NCBI RefSeq assembly: GCF_029360725.1
Contig: NZ_JARKMY010000018.1
Span: 558,001-622,000 of the forward strand
DNA: 64,000 nt
Direction of reading: 5' to 3'
DNA from: Chryseolinea sp. H1M3-3
GTDB taxonomy: Bacteria; Bacteroidota; Bacteroidia; Cytophagales; Cyclobacteriaceae
In this document: piece after piece, positions 26,735 to 34,883 of the stretch
How positions within the stretch are numbered: the first letter of the stretch is position 1
How the letters are laid out: each line of letters starts with the position of its first letter
Translations under genes and position numbers: made by a program
The notes under the pieces: generated by a model
The model's input: the letters and a program-made list of their open reading frames with translations, nothing else
Databases searched by the model: none
What the model was told of the DNA's origin: nothing

Positions 26735-27483
26735 TGATATTCAACAAAACCATCTTGCAAAAAGATTTAGGAATTCGCAGAGGCCTTATAGCTTTTTTAC
26801 TGTTGCTTAACGTAACGGCTAACGGTCAGCAGTTCGGATTATCCTTTTCTTATTTCATTCCAAAAAATGGTGACTTCTCCACACCTATCAGTCCGTTTTC
26901 AATTCGTGGATTAGGTGTTGATCTTAATCGATTTATCGCACTTGAGACTGGCGCATCGCTTTATCGGATGTCAGGTTTGAATATAAAAGATCTCCCTTTC
27001 GAATCCAAAAAAGCATTGGTGGGACCGAACTTTACCATTCTGGTTCCTGCTGAAATCGTTTTCTCACTCAAAGGCTCCGCTGTTGAATTCGACGTAAAGG
27101 GTGGAGTCTTCGGATTTTATGGATTTGGCCAGAAAATCAATTATGGAAACTTTGACCGCGCCATCCGGGAATATGAAAATTGGCAAGTTGCTAATAGTGA
27201 TTTCTCTTACGACAACAAACCAGGGTGGGGATATCACGCCGGCGCTGAACTCACCATTTATGTAACGCAACAGGTAGGCATTTCGTTAGAAACGAATTAC
27301 TTGATGGGTAGTTCCAAATTTCCACTGAAAGGAAGTTATATTGGAGGAAACGCCTCCCTTGAAACAAAGCAGGTGGAATATGCTGATGCCAAAATCGATT
27401 TAACAGGACTTGAATTTTCAATCGGAGTAATTTTTAATTCAGGCCAAGGCGGTGGACCTCCAAAGAAAAAAAGGCGCAGATAA
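26731..27483 (+). CDS. Uncharacterised outer-membrane beta-barrel-like protein
   Basis: A 250-aa exported protein. The N-terminus has basic residues and a hydrophobic core (LIAFLLLLNVTANG) before QQFGLSFSYFIPK, a probable signal peptide. Alternating aromatic strands (GWGYHAGAELTIYVTQQVGISLETNY) suggest a small outer-membrane barrel. It ends in a basic tail, PPKKKRRR, beyond the last predicted strand. Its ATG lies inside the phnW stop region (ATGA overlap at 26731-26734), so it is translated with the AEP transaminase. No family is recognised with confidence. The coupling suggests a role in handling or sensing phosphonate-modified envelope components, which is inference. Confidence 0.7.
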   Translation: MMIFNKTILQKDLGIRRGLIAFLLLLNVTANGQQFGLSFSYFIPKNGDFSTPISPFSIRGLGVDLNRFIALETGASLYRMSGLNIKDLPFESKKALVGPNFTILVPAEIVFSLKGSAVEFDVKGGVFGFYGFGQKINYGNFDRAIREYENWQVANSDFSYDNKPGWGYHAGAELTIYVTQQVGISLETNYLMGSSKFPLKGSYIGGNASLETKQVEYADAKIDLTGLEFSIGVIFNSGQGGGPPKKKRRR

Positions 27484-27527
27484 GGTTATGGTGCTATGCT
27501 TGAAGTTAAGCTCCTGTTCACGACGGT

Positions 27528-28418
27528 ATGACAAAAGGTAATTCTGAAGATAAAATATTCATCATCGGGATGATATTGAGCATGACTTGCTGGGGTTTTA
27601 GCTGGACTTCAGGAAAAATCCTTTCCAACTACGGAGATCCACTTACCATTTCATTTCTCCGGTTTTTAGTGACGTTTCTTTCCCTGGTGGTTATACTTTA
27701 CTTCATGAAAGAACGGATGTCAATAAGCCGCAATGGTTATGTTGATCTTTTCGTTGCGGCGGCACTGATTTCACTTTATACTTTTCTTTTTTTCAAAGGT
27801 CTCACATTAGGTAAGCCTGGGGCCGGTGGTGTACTGGTGACCGTGTTAAATCCCATCATCACGTATGCGATGAGTCTGGTTTGGGCTGGACGTAAACCAA
27901 CACGAAATGAATTCTTTGGATTGACGTTGGGGCTTATCGCAGGGGTCGTTTTACTAAAGCTGATTACGGAAGCAGGTGAAATATTTAAGGCAGGAAATAT
28001 TTTCTTCCTGTTGGCGTCATTTACATGGGCTATATTAAGTCGTTTCACCGCAAGAGCTACACGTTACGGTTCGTCTCTGTCTTTCAGTTTCTGGATGTAC
28101 GGAATTAGCACGCTGCTGATGTTTTTATTGTCGGGTTGGAGTGCATCTTCAGAGACCCTGAGCAAGAGCGATTTTACTTTTTGGGGAAATCTTTTTTTTA
28201 GTGCAACTATAACGACGTCGCTGGCTACAACATTTTATTTTGTCGCTACGTCAAAGGTTGGTGCAAGCAAGGCCAGTAGTTTTATCTTTATGGTGCCGTT
28301 TTCTGCTGCCCTGGGCTCGTGGATTTTTCTGGGAGAGATCATACAAATGCACACAATGATTGGTGGAATTTTAGGGATCGCAGCAGTTTACATTTTGAAT
28401 AAGAAGGAAGCCTCCTGA
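27528..28418 (+). CDS. DMT-superfamily (EamA) transporter
   Basis: A 296-aa integral membrane protein with about ten helices in two EamA repeats. The first repeat starts GMILSMTCWGFSWTSGKILSNYG, and the second ends FMVPFSAALGSWIFLGEII. DMT/EamA proteins are drug or metabolite exporters, with substrate not predictable from sequence. It lies 45 nt after the barrel protein on the same strand, so it may be read through from the phosphonate operon. It converges on the capA-like gene with only 29 nt between the stops and no clear terminator. Confidence 0.88.
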   Translation: MTKGNSEDKIFIIGMILSMTCWGFSWTSGKILSNYGDPLTISFLRFLVTFLSLVVILYFMKERMSISRNGYVDLFVAAALISLYTFLFFKGLTLGKPGAGGVLVTVLNPIITYAMSLVWAGRKPTRNEFFGLTLGLIAGVVLLKLITEAGEIFKAGNIFFLLASFTWAILSRFTARATRYGSSLSFSFWMYGISTLLMFLLSGWSASSETLSKSDFTFWGNLFFSATITTSLATTFYFVATSKVGASKASSFIFMVPFSAALGSWIFLGEIIQMHTMIGGILGIAAVYILNKKEAS

Positions 28419-28447
28419 TCTGCGAACGATGGGGTATTAGCACTTCA

Positions 28448-29584
28448 CTATTCAGTTAATGGCGTTCGCGTCAAATATCCCTTAGGTCTCCGCTTCATTT
28501 CTTCCACATCTTTGTTGTATTTTCTAAACAACAATCTGGAATCTTCAACGAACACCTTTACCGCAGCTTTTGATTCAGCATCTTTAATGAAATTTAAATT
28601 CTCTTTGTCGTTATCATTAACAGGAATCAAGTAATAATCCTTGTTAGCATCAGCCGTTCTGTACACCCAACCCAGGTAATATCCAGCGCTGTCGATGGTA
28701 GTCACAGCACTATCAGCTATGTAACTAATCTTTTGAAGTTCGAGATAGGCCATGGCGCCTCCGTCTGTATAGCGTTTACGTTGTCCTGAAATGTAATTGC
28801 CCAACGAATAGGCTACAAATTGATTTTTATCTTTTCGCCATTCCATCGGTTGAATCACATGAGGATGCGCACCAATGACTAATTGAGCTCCGTGTTTAAA
28901 ACAAAATTCAGTTAAAGCCTTTTGCCATTTGGAAGGCAGGCTTTCATATTCATTTCCCCAATGCGTAAATACAATGATGACGTCCGGTCTTGCAGCTTTT
29001 GCTTCGGCAAGGTCTTGTCGCATAATGGCTGTATCCAGATGATTAACAACGTTGGGTTTCGTTACCGGAATACCATTTGTACCATAAGTATAATTCAATA
29101 CAGCAAGCTTGAACCCGCCTTTTTCAATAAACAGCGGCGATTCGTTAATCCTTGAAAGAGAATCTTTGAACGTTCCCGTATGTGCAATCTTAAAACTATC
29201 CAGCATATCGATTGTCCGTTCGAGACCCTTCCGTCCTCTGTCAACACAATGGTTATTCGCCGTTACCAAAACGTCAAATCCAATATCTTTTAAGGTAGTA
29301 CCCAGTGCATCCGGCGAGCTGAATTGAGGATAACCTTTGAATGGAGGACCTGCCAGGGTTACTTCAAGATTTCCGATTGCAAGATCCGCAGAATCTAAGT
29401 AGGGCCTCATGAACTGGAAACAAGAACTGTAATCATACTTCTTCCTCACAGGGTCGTATGCCGACGCAATCTGTGAATCATGTCCCATAACATCACCTGC
29501 GAAAATTAATGAAAGACGTGTTGTGTCTTGGGCATTAGCCGTTAAAAAACCGACGGTTAGCAAAAAAAGTAATGTGCTTCTCAT
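28448..29584 (-). CDS. CapA-family exported metallophosphatase-like protein
   Basis: A 378-aa protein with signal peptide MRSTLLFLLTVGFLTANAQ. It matches the PGA_cap/CapA fold: LIFAGDVMGHDSQI, AIGNLEVTLAGPP, VTANNHCVDRG, FTHWGNEYESLPS and IGAHPHVIQPMEW supply the metal-site Asp, Asn and His residues. CapA is needed for poly-gamma-glutamate capsule in Bacillus, but Bacteroidota homologues are common without a cap operon and none is seen here. It is a single gene, convergent with the DMT transporter. Confidence 0.88.
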   Translation of the reverse strand: MRSTLLFLLTVGFLTANAQDTTRLSLIFAGDVMGHDSQIASAYDPVRKKYDYSSCFQFMRPYLDSADLAIGNLEVTLAGPPFKGYPQFSSPDALGTTLKDIGFDVLVTANNHCVDRGRKGLERTIDMLDSFKIAHTGTFKDSLSRINESPLFIEKGGFKLAVLNYTYGTNGIPVTKPNVVNHLDTAIMRQDLAEAKAARPDVIIVFTHWGNEYESLPSKWQKALTEFCFKHGAQLVIGAHPHVIQPMEWRKDKNQFVAYSLGNYISGQRKRYTDGGAMAYLELQKISYIADSAVTTIDSAGYYLGWVYRTADANKDYYLIPVNDNDKENLNFIKDAESKAAVKVFVEDSRLLFRKYNKDVEEMKRRPKGYLTRTPLTE

Positions 29585-29657
29585 ATCCTATTCAACTGTG
29601 CCTACAGCCTACGATTTCCTTTTAATATTTTGGAATACTCAAAAAGTGTCGATCGTT

Positions 29658-30308
29658 TTATTCCTTCACTTCTACAATTTTCTCCTCCACAATAACAAAT
29701 ACCTTATCTTCTTTTTTGGGCCAGATTTTAGCTAAACCAGTAAACATCCCGAAAGCGGGAAGTAAGCCCGAGCATTCACCAAAATAGAAGCATGGCAAGG
29801 TAACAGATTGTTTGCCCTTTCCCCGGAGATTTACGCCAGGATGTATGTGTCCGGCGATATTGTAACATTGCATCTCGATTTCCGTCATCGGGTGGTGCGT
29901 GAAAATAAATGGATCGAGGCGCAACGTATCGTGCAACACAATTCCTTTGCGGCTATATTGTACGCGACTCATAATATCATGATTGCCTAAGACCAATTCA
30001 AAAGAAATGTTTGTGAAATGTTTTACCACTTCTCCAAAAACTTCCCACTCTGGATTGTAATGACTGTGAAACAGGTCGCCAAGGCAGATGACACGTTCGG
30101 GCCGCGTCAGGTATAAAAGATCAATTAATAATTCAAGATTGCGTTCGTTTGCTTTAGACGGGACGGCGATTCCCGACTTACGAAAGTGATTTATCTTACC
30201 GAGATGGAGGTCAGCAATAAAAAGAACATTCTTCTTCTTCCAACGCACAGCCTTTTGAGGCCACAATTCCAGAACTTCGTCAAAAATTTTTACTTCAGTC
30301 ATTCCCAT
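29658..30308 (-). CDS. pdeM: Ligase-associated-type metallophosphoesterase PdeM
   Basis: About 216 aa, of the calcineurin-like fold. All metal motifs are present: FIADLHLGKINHFRKSG, ICLGDLFHSHYNPEW, LVLGNHDI, FTHHP and IAGHIHPGV. GKINHFRKSG and the GKGKQSVTLPCFYF segment are characteristic of PdeM (YkuE-like), which usually clusters with a DNA ligase and a Lhr-like helicase. Those partners are absent here, so it is an orphan copy. ATG codons at 30308 and 30302 are both possible starts. Confidence 0.85.
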   Translation of the reverse strand: MGMTEVKIFDEVLELWPQKAVRWKKKNVLFIADLHLGKINHFRKSGIAVPSKANERNLELLIDLLYLTRPERVICLGDLFHSHYNPEWEVFGEVVKHFTNISFELVLGNHDIMSRVQYSRKGIVLHDTLRLDPFIFTHHPMTEIEMQCYNIAGHIHPGVNLRGKGKQSVTLPCFYFGECSGLLPAFGMFTGLAKIWPKKEDKVFVIVEEKIVEVKE

Positions 30309-30588
30309 CAAAAATCAATTCAAGATAAAAATTAAACGGCGATGTTCCGTTTACTCAATCGAATCTAAAAATTCAATTCTGCATTAAAAGAACTTTGGAA
30401 GAACATTGCAAAAAAAGAATTAAATTCCTTTAAGTTAATCATCCCTGTTCGGTCACAGCGATTTTCCCGTGCCGTAATTGCGTATAAGGTCTAAAGCTAT
30501 CAAATTAAAACTTTCGGATGGTTTAAAAGTGTGTATTTACATCCTGCATAATTAAAAGTATATTCAACTTTATCAACATGAATTACTC

Positions 30589-33264
30589 ATGAAAACAACC
30601 TCTAACAGACGTTCATTCCTGAAAAAAATTAGCGTTGGTAGTGTGTCTGCCACTGTCATGCCTGCGGCTTTGCTTGCGAGAGAAGATGGTAGTGCCGCCA
30701 ACGGTTTGACGGCGACAAAGCCAATCCTTAAACAAGAAGGTCGTGTGTATAACGGCAGCTATCACAAAGAATTCCTGAAACGCGTAGCCTTTCCAATTGG
30801 CGGCATGGGGGCTGGGATGTTTTGCCTGGAAGGAAATGGCGCCATTTCCCATATGTCTGTTCGCAGCAAACCCGATGTATTTAACGAGCCGGGAATGTTT
30901 GGAGCCATTTCAGTTAAAGGAATTAAAAACGGTGCGAAAGTTATTGAAGGACCCGTTCCAGAGTGGAAAAGTTTTGGCCAACCGAATACTGGCAACGGCG
31001 CTGGCGGTTCTATTTTTGGATTACCACGTTTTGAAAACCCCACATTCCTGGCGCGGTTTCCGTTTGCCACTATTTCCCTTCAGGAAAACGACTACCCCTT
31101 ACAAATAGAACTTACTGGGTGGAGTCCATTTTTTCCAAATGATGCTGACAATTCCAGTTTGCCCGTCGGAGCGCTGGCTTACAAATTTAAAAATATCAGT
31201 AGGCAGTCCGTTGAATGCGTGTTCTCCTTTCACAGCAAAAACTTTATGAAGCCAAAAGAGGCCGATCAGGAAAAGAACAAAGCAGGAAAAAATTATATTC
31301 AATCCATACCCAATGGTTTTATCCTTTCCCAGGCGGGAACTGAAAGCCGCCCACACGATGAGGGTGACTTTGCGATCTTTACTGACGCATCCAACACGAT
31401 AGTAGACCATTGTTGGTTTAGAGGCGGCTGGTTCGATCCCCTCACCATGACATGGGAAGCAATTCGTAAAGGTGAAATAAAACAGGTCGATCCCGTGGAA
31501 TCAGGCGCACCAGGCGCTTCCTTATTTGTGCCATTCACAATTAACGCGGGCGAGGAAAAAACTATAGCCGTCATGATGGGATGGTATGTGCCGGTTTCAG
31601 ATATGCGGCATGGCGGTGATGCAAAAGAGGAAGACAAATGCGACGGCAGTTCAGGGTGCTGTGCCACATCGGAGTCACTAGGCGCAAAAGCTGTTGATCA
31701 ATATAATAACAGTGAAAACTATAAGCCCTGGTATAGCAGTAGGTTCAAGAACATTCAAGAGATAAGCGAATATTGGACAAAAAATTACGATGACTTGTTT
31801 ACAAAATCGACATTGTTCAGTGACACTTTCTATGCAAATTCATTACCACCGGAAGTAACGGAGGCCATAGCTGCTAACCTCACCATTCTGAAATCACCAA
31901 CCGTTATGCGTCAGCATGACGGTCGGCTCTGGAACTATGAAGGCTGTGGCGACGCATGGGGCTGTTGTCATGGATCGTGCACGCATGTTTGGAACTATGC
32001 ACAAGCAATTCCGCATTTGTTTCCTGCGCTTGAACGGACACTTCGCCACACTGAATTTTGCGAGAATCAAAGTAAGTCAGGACATCAAACTTTCAGAGCT
32101 GCCTTACCCATCCGGCCCGTAGATCACAGCTTTTATGCTGCTGCCGATGGTCAGCTTGGAGGCATTATGAAAGTGTACCGCGACTGGCGCATCTATGGAA
32201 ATAACGATTGGCTTAAGACGATGTATCCTATGGTGAAGAAAAGTCTCGACTATTGTATTAGCACCTGGGATCCAAAAGGAAAAGGTGTTATTGAAGAACC
32301 ACACCATAACACTTATGATATTGAATTTTGGGGACCGGATGGCATGTGTACGTCTTTTTACCTGGGCGCTTTAACGGCGATCATCCAAATGGGTAAGTTC
32401 TTAAAAAAACCTAAGGATGTTGCTGTTTATCAAAACCTGTTAGAGAAAGGAAAAAAATTCATTGAAACAGAACTTTATAACGGCGAGTACTTTTATCAGA
32501 AAATTCAAGTTGAAGGACTCAATGCTCCTAATCCTATTTTGGCTTCAGAAAAGTCGATGGGCGGACATTACTCTGATGAAGCACGACAACTTTTGGAAAA
32601 GGAAGGGCCTAAGTATCAATATGGAACGGGCTGTCTTTCAGACGGGGTCCTAGGTGCCTGGATTACTAAAGTTGCCGGACTGGATGATCCCTTCGATGGA
32701 AATAAGATCAAAAGTCATTTGTTGGCTGTTTACAAGTATAATTTCAAGAGCGATTTGAGTGAACATGCCAATCCGCAGCGACCCTCGTTCGCCTTAGGGA
32801 ATGAAGGAGGTTTGCTACTGTGTTCGTGGCCGAAAGGGGGAAAGCTGTCACTCCCATTTGTTTATAGCGACGAAGTATGGACTGGCATTGAATACCAGGT
32901 TGCTTCGCACTTAATCTTTATGGGTAATGTAAAGGAAGGATTAGAAATTGTGCGCGCATGCCGCGACCGTTATGATGGCACAAAACGGAATCCTTTCAAC
33001 GAATATGAATGTGGCCACTGGTATGCAAGAGCCCTTTCGAGTTATGGATTGCTTCAAGGTTTAACAGGTGTGCGATATGACGCCGTAGAGAAAGTATTGC
33101 ATATAGATTCAAAAATAGGCGACTTCGCCTCCTTTCTTTCTACGGCCACTGGATTTGGGACCGTAGCCTTAACGGATGGAAAAGTATCGCTGACAGTTGC
33201 CCATGGACAAATTCCTGTAAAAAAAATAAACTTGGCGGGAAAGGTTAGCAACTTTGAATCTTAA
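30589..33264 (+). CDS. GH116-family glycoside hydrolase with Tat signal
   Basis: An 891-aa exported enzyme. The N-terminus TSNRRSFLKKISVGSVSATV carries a twin-arginine motif. An N-terminal beta-sandwich (about 55-345, with AFPIGGMGAGMFCLEGNG) precedes an (alpha/alpha)6 catalytic domain (about 400-885), the GBA2-like architecture of GH116, whose members act on beta-glucosides, beta-xylosides or glucosylceramide. Likely nucleophile Glu451 is in WNYEGCGD and acid/base Asp577 in NTYDIEF. Cysteine-rich patches (C351, C357, C358 and C453, C459, C460, C464) are unusual and might form disulfides or bind metal. No sugar-utilisation genes flank it. Substrate cannot be assigned. Confidence 0.85.
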   Translation: MKTTSNRRSFLKKISVGSVSATVMPAALLAREDGSAANGLTATKPILKQEGRVYNGSYHKEFLKRVAFPIGGMGAGMFCLEGNGAISHMSVRSKPDVFNEPGMFGAISVKGIKNGAKVIEGPVPEWKSFGQPNTGNGAGGSIFGLPRFENPTFLARFPFATISLQENDYPLQIELTGWSPFFPNDADNSSLPVGALAYKFKNISRQSVECVFSFHSKNFMKPKEADQEKNKAGKNYIQSIPNGFILSQAGTESRPHDEGDFAIFTDASNTIVDHCWFRGGWFDPLTMTWEAIRKGEIKQVDPVESGAPGASLFVPFTINAGEEKTIAVMMGWYVPVSDMRHGGDAKEEDKCDGSSGCCATSESLGAKAVDQYNNSENYKPWYSSRFKNIQEISEYWTKNYDDLFTKSTLFSDTFYANSLPPEVTEAIAANLTILKSPTVMRQHDGRLWNYEGCGDAWGCCHGSCTHVWNYAQAIPHLFPALERTLRHTEFCENQSKSGHQTFRAALPIRPVDHSFYAAADGQLGGIMKVYRDWRIYGNNDWLKTMYPMVKKSLDYCISTWDPKGKGVIEEPHHNTYDIEFWGPDGMCTSFYLGALTAIIQMGKFLKKPKDVAVYQNLLEKGKKFIETELYNGEYFYQKIQVEGLNAPNPILASEKSMGGHYSDEARQLLEKEGPKYQYGTGCLSDGVLGAWITKVAGLDDPFDGNKIKSHLLAVYKYNFKSDLSEHANPQRPSFALGNEGGLLLCSWPKGGKLSLPFVYSDEVWTGIEYQVASHLIFMGNVKEGLEIVRACRDRYDGTKRNPFNEYECGHWYARALSSYGLLQGLTGVRYDAVEKVLHIDSKIGDFASFLSTATGFGTVALTDGKVSLTVAHGQIPVKKINLAGKVSNFES

Positions 33265-33270
33265 TTCCAT

Positions 33271-33317
33271 TTGAATATTCGATGTTTAAGGCAAAACCTC
33301 AAACATCGAATATTCAA
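33271..33317. terminator. Bidirectional terminator between the GH116 and SDR genes
   Basis: TTGAATATTCGATGTTT at 33271-33287 pairs perfectly with 33301-33317. One mismatch and three further pairs extend to a CAAAA loop. Both genes end within 8 nt of it. Confidence 0.85.
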
Positions 33318-33321
33318 TTTA

Positions 33322-34110
33322 CTATTTATCTTCCTCAGATTGCTTTCTCATATTTTCTGCGAGCACGGTATCTGGCAGAATGTTACTCAAAACTGATTGT
33401 ACCTTGTTCTTAAATCCGGAGACAACTTTGTCATCACCCTTCATCAAAGCGTTATAACCGTCTAGGGCAACTTCGCGGGGGTCGGCTAACTTTTGATCAG
33501 TAACCAACTTTGAATTTTGTGCTCCTGCTTTGTTAAAGAAATCGGTGTCTGTCGCGCCTGGCTGAAGTGCGGTAAGCGTTACATTTGTATCCTTTACTTC
33601 ATTTATCAGTGCTTCTGTAAAAGAAAGAATATACTGTTTAGTTGCACCGTATACAGCTTGCAACGGTGAGGGTATTTCTGAAACAATGGAAGCCAACTGC
33701 AGAATTTTGCCATCGTTTCTCGCTACCATCTCCTTCAAAAATAAGTATGTTAATACAGTTAGGGACGAGATATTTAATTGAATGATATCCAATTGTTGGT
33801 GAATATCCGTCTCAATAAATCGTCCATAAACACCTTGTCCGGCGTCGTTGACAAGAATATCAATAGTGATACCCTTTGCTTTTACTTCATCATACAGTTC
33901 AAAAGCCGAAAAAGGTTGAAATAAGTCCTTGGCTATTGTCATTACGCGAATTCCATAAAGACCTTGAAATTCGTTGGCCACAATATTCAGGTCATCTTCC
34001 GTGCGTGCAACAAGCACGAGGTTATATCCATTTTCAGCAAATACTCTTGCTAGTTCATAGCCGATGCCACTCGTGCCACCGGTTATTAAGACATATTTAT
34101 TTTCTATCAT
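33322..34110 (-). CDS. Short-chain dehydrogenase/reductase
   Basis: A 262-aa classical SDR. The dinucleotide motif ITGGTSGIGYELA is at residues 9-21, NDAG follows at about 88-91, the catalytic Ser is in LQLASIVSEIPS, and the YxxxK pair is YGATK. The sequence LVLVARTEDDLNIVANE suggests NADP preference through the Arg. It belongs to the DltE/YqjQ-like branch, for which substrates are largely unknown. Cytoplasmic, monocistronic. Confidence 0.92.
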   Translation of the reverse strand: MIENKYVLITGGTSGIGYELARVFAENGYNLVLVARTEDDLNIVANEFQGLYGIRVMTIAKDLFQPFSAFELYDEVKAKGITIDILVNDAGQGVYGRFIETDIHQQLDIIQLNISSLTVLTYLFLKEMVARNDGKILQLASIVSEIPSPLQAVYGATKQYILSFTEALINEVKDTNVTLTALQPGATDTDFFNKAGAQNSKLVTDQKLADPREVALDGYNALMKGDDKVVSGFKNKVQSVLSNILPDTVLAENMRKQSEEDK

Positions 34111-34466
34111 AATTTTTTATTTAGGATACCAAACTCGACTAACGGTCTGGATATGCATTTTTGATTACTATCAAAAAAATTGTGCCATCACATTTTAAGA
34201 CCACGCGACAACATTTTTTGTGTAATAAAATCCATAATGGGGAGTTCGGTTCTGTGGATTGTTGTTGCCCGATTCGCACTTAAGAGACATTTTTGAGAAT
34301 ATTACCCAACAATGATTAGGTTAGGATCTAATAAATGACTAGCTTGCAGCGCAATTTAAGAACAGTGCCTGTCAACACTTACCTGCCTCAAGATTTGTTG
34401 TTACGACCTTCCTTAATAAATTCATTCATTTTCTGATTGTAAATCATAATTGAATAATTAATTGCC

Positions 34467-34503
34467 GGTTAAGCACACTTAACCCATTGAAGTGTTTTTT
34501 TTT
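34467..34503 (+). promoter_or_regulatory. Alternative hairpins in the cold-shock gene leader
   Basis: GGTTAAG (34467-34473) can pair with CTTAACC (34478-34484). Alternatively ACACTT (34475-34480) can pair with AAGTGT (34490-34495), directly followed by eight T residues. The two share 34478-34480 and cannot coexist. The rest of the roughly 400-nt gap from 34111 to 34517 is AT-rich and shows no credible gene. Confidence 0.4.
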
Positions 34504-34517
34504 AATTTAAATAAATA

Positions 34518-34712
34518 ATGCAAGGAACAGTAAAATTCTTTAATGAGACCAAGGGATTTGGATTCATTAAACCAACCAATTCAAACACAGACATCTTCGT
34601 TCATTCTTCAGGTCTCATTGATGAGATCCGTGAAAATGATGTCGTTGAATACGAAGAAGAACGTGGAAAAAAAGGTATGAATGCGGTAAATGTTAAGCTA
34701 GTAGAAAACTAA
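34518..34712 (+). CDS. Cold-shock domain protein
   Basis: A 64-aa single OB-fold protein of the CspA family. RNP1 is KGFGFI at residues 12-17 and RNP2 is DIFVH at 25-29; the start MQGTVKFFNETKGFG is canonical. It binds single-stranded RNA/DNA and melts RNA secondary structure. The length is minimal for the family. The preceding 20 nt are nearly all A/T and have no Shine-Dalgarno sequence, as expected in Bacteroidota. A terminator follows. Confidence 0.95.
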   Translation: MQGTVKFFNETKGFGFIKPTNSNTDIFVHSSGLIDEIRENDVVEYEEERGKKGMNAVNVKLVEN

Positions 34713-34734
34713 TAAGACATTTGTTATAGTTAAG

Positions 34735-34760
34735 AAAGAACCACTTTACGTGGTTTTTTT
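34735..34760 (+). terminator. Terminator after the cold-shock gene
   Basis: AACCAC at 34739-34744 pairs with GTGGTT at 34750-34755 around TTTAC and is followed by a T run. Confidence 0.8.
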
Positions 34761-34883
34761 CATTTATATCCAGCGCACGAAACTGTCAAGAACCGAATAA
34801 AAGGTACAGCCTTGAATTAATTTGTTTTCTTATTCGTTCTTTTGATAGTCCATAGAATTAATCTTTCCATTAACGTCATATTC

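Noticed and set aside
34335-34436. 33-codon frame in the gap before the cold-shock gene
   Set aside because: It is short, has no supporting start context or homology I recognise, and probably lies in the leader or spacer.
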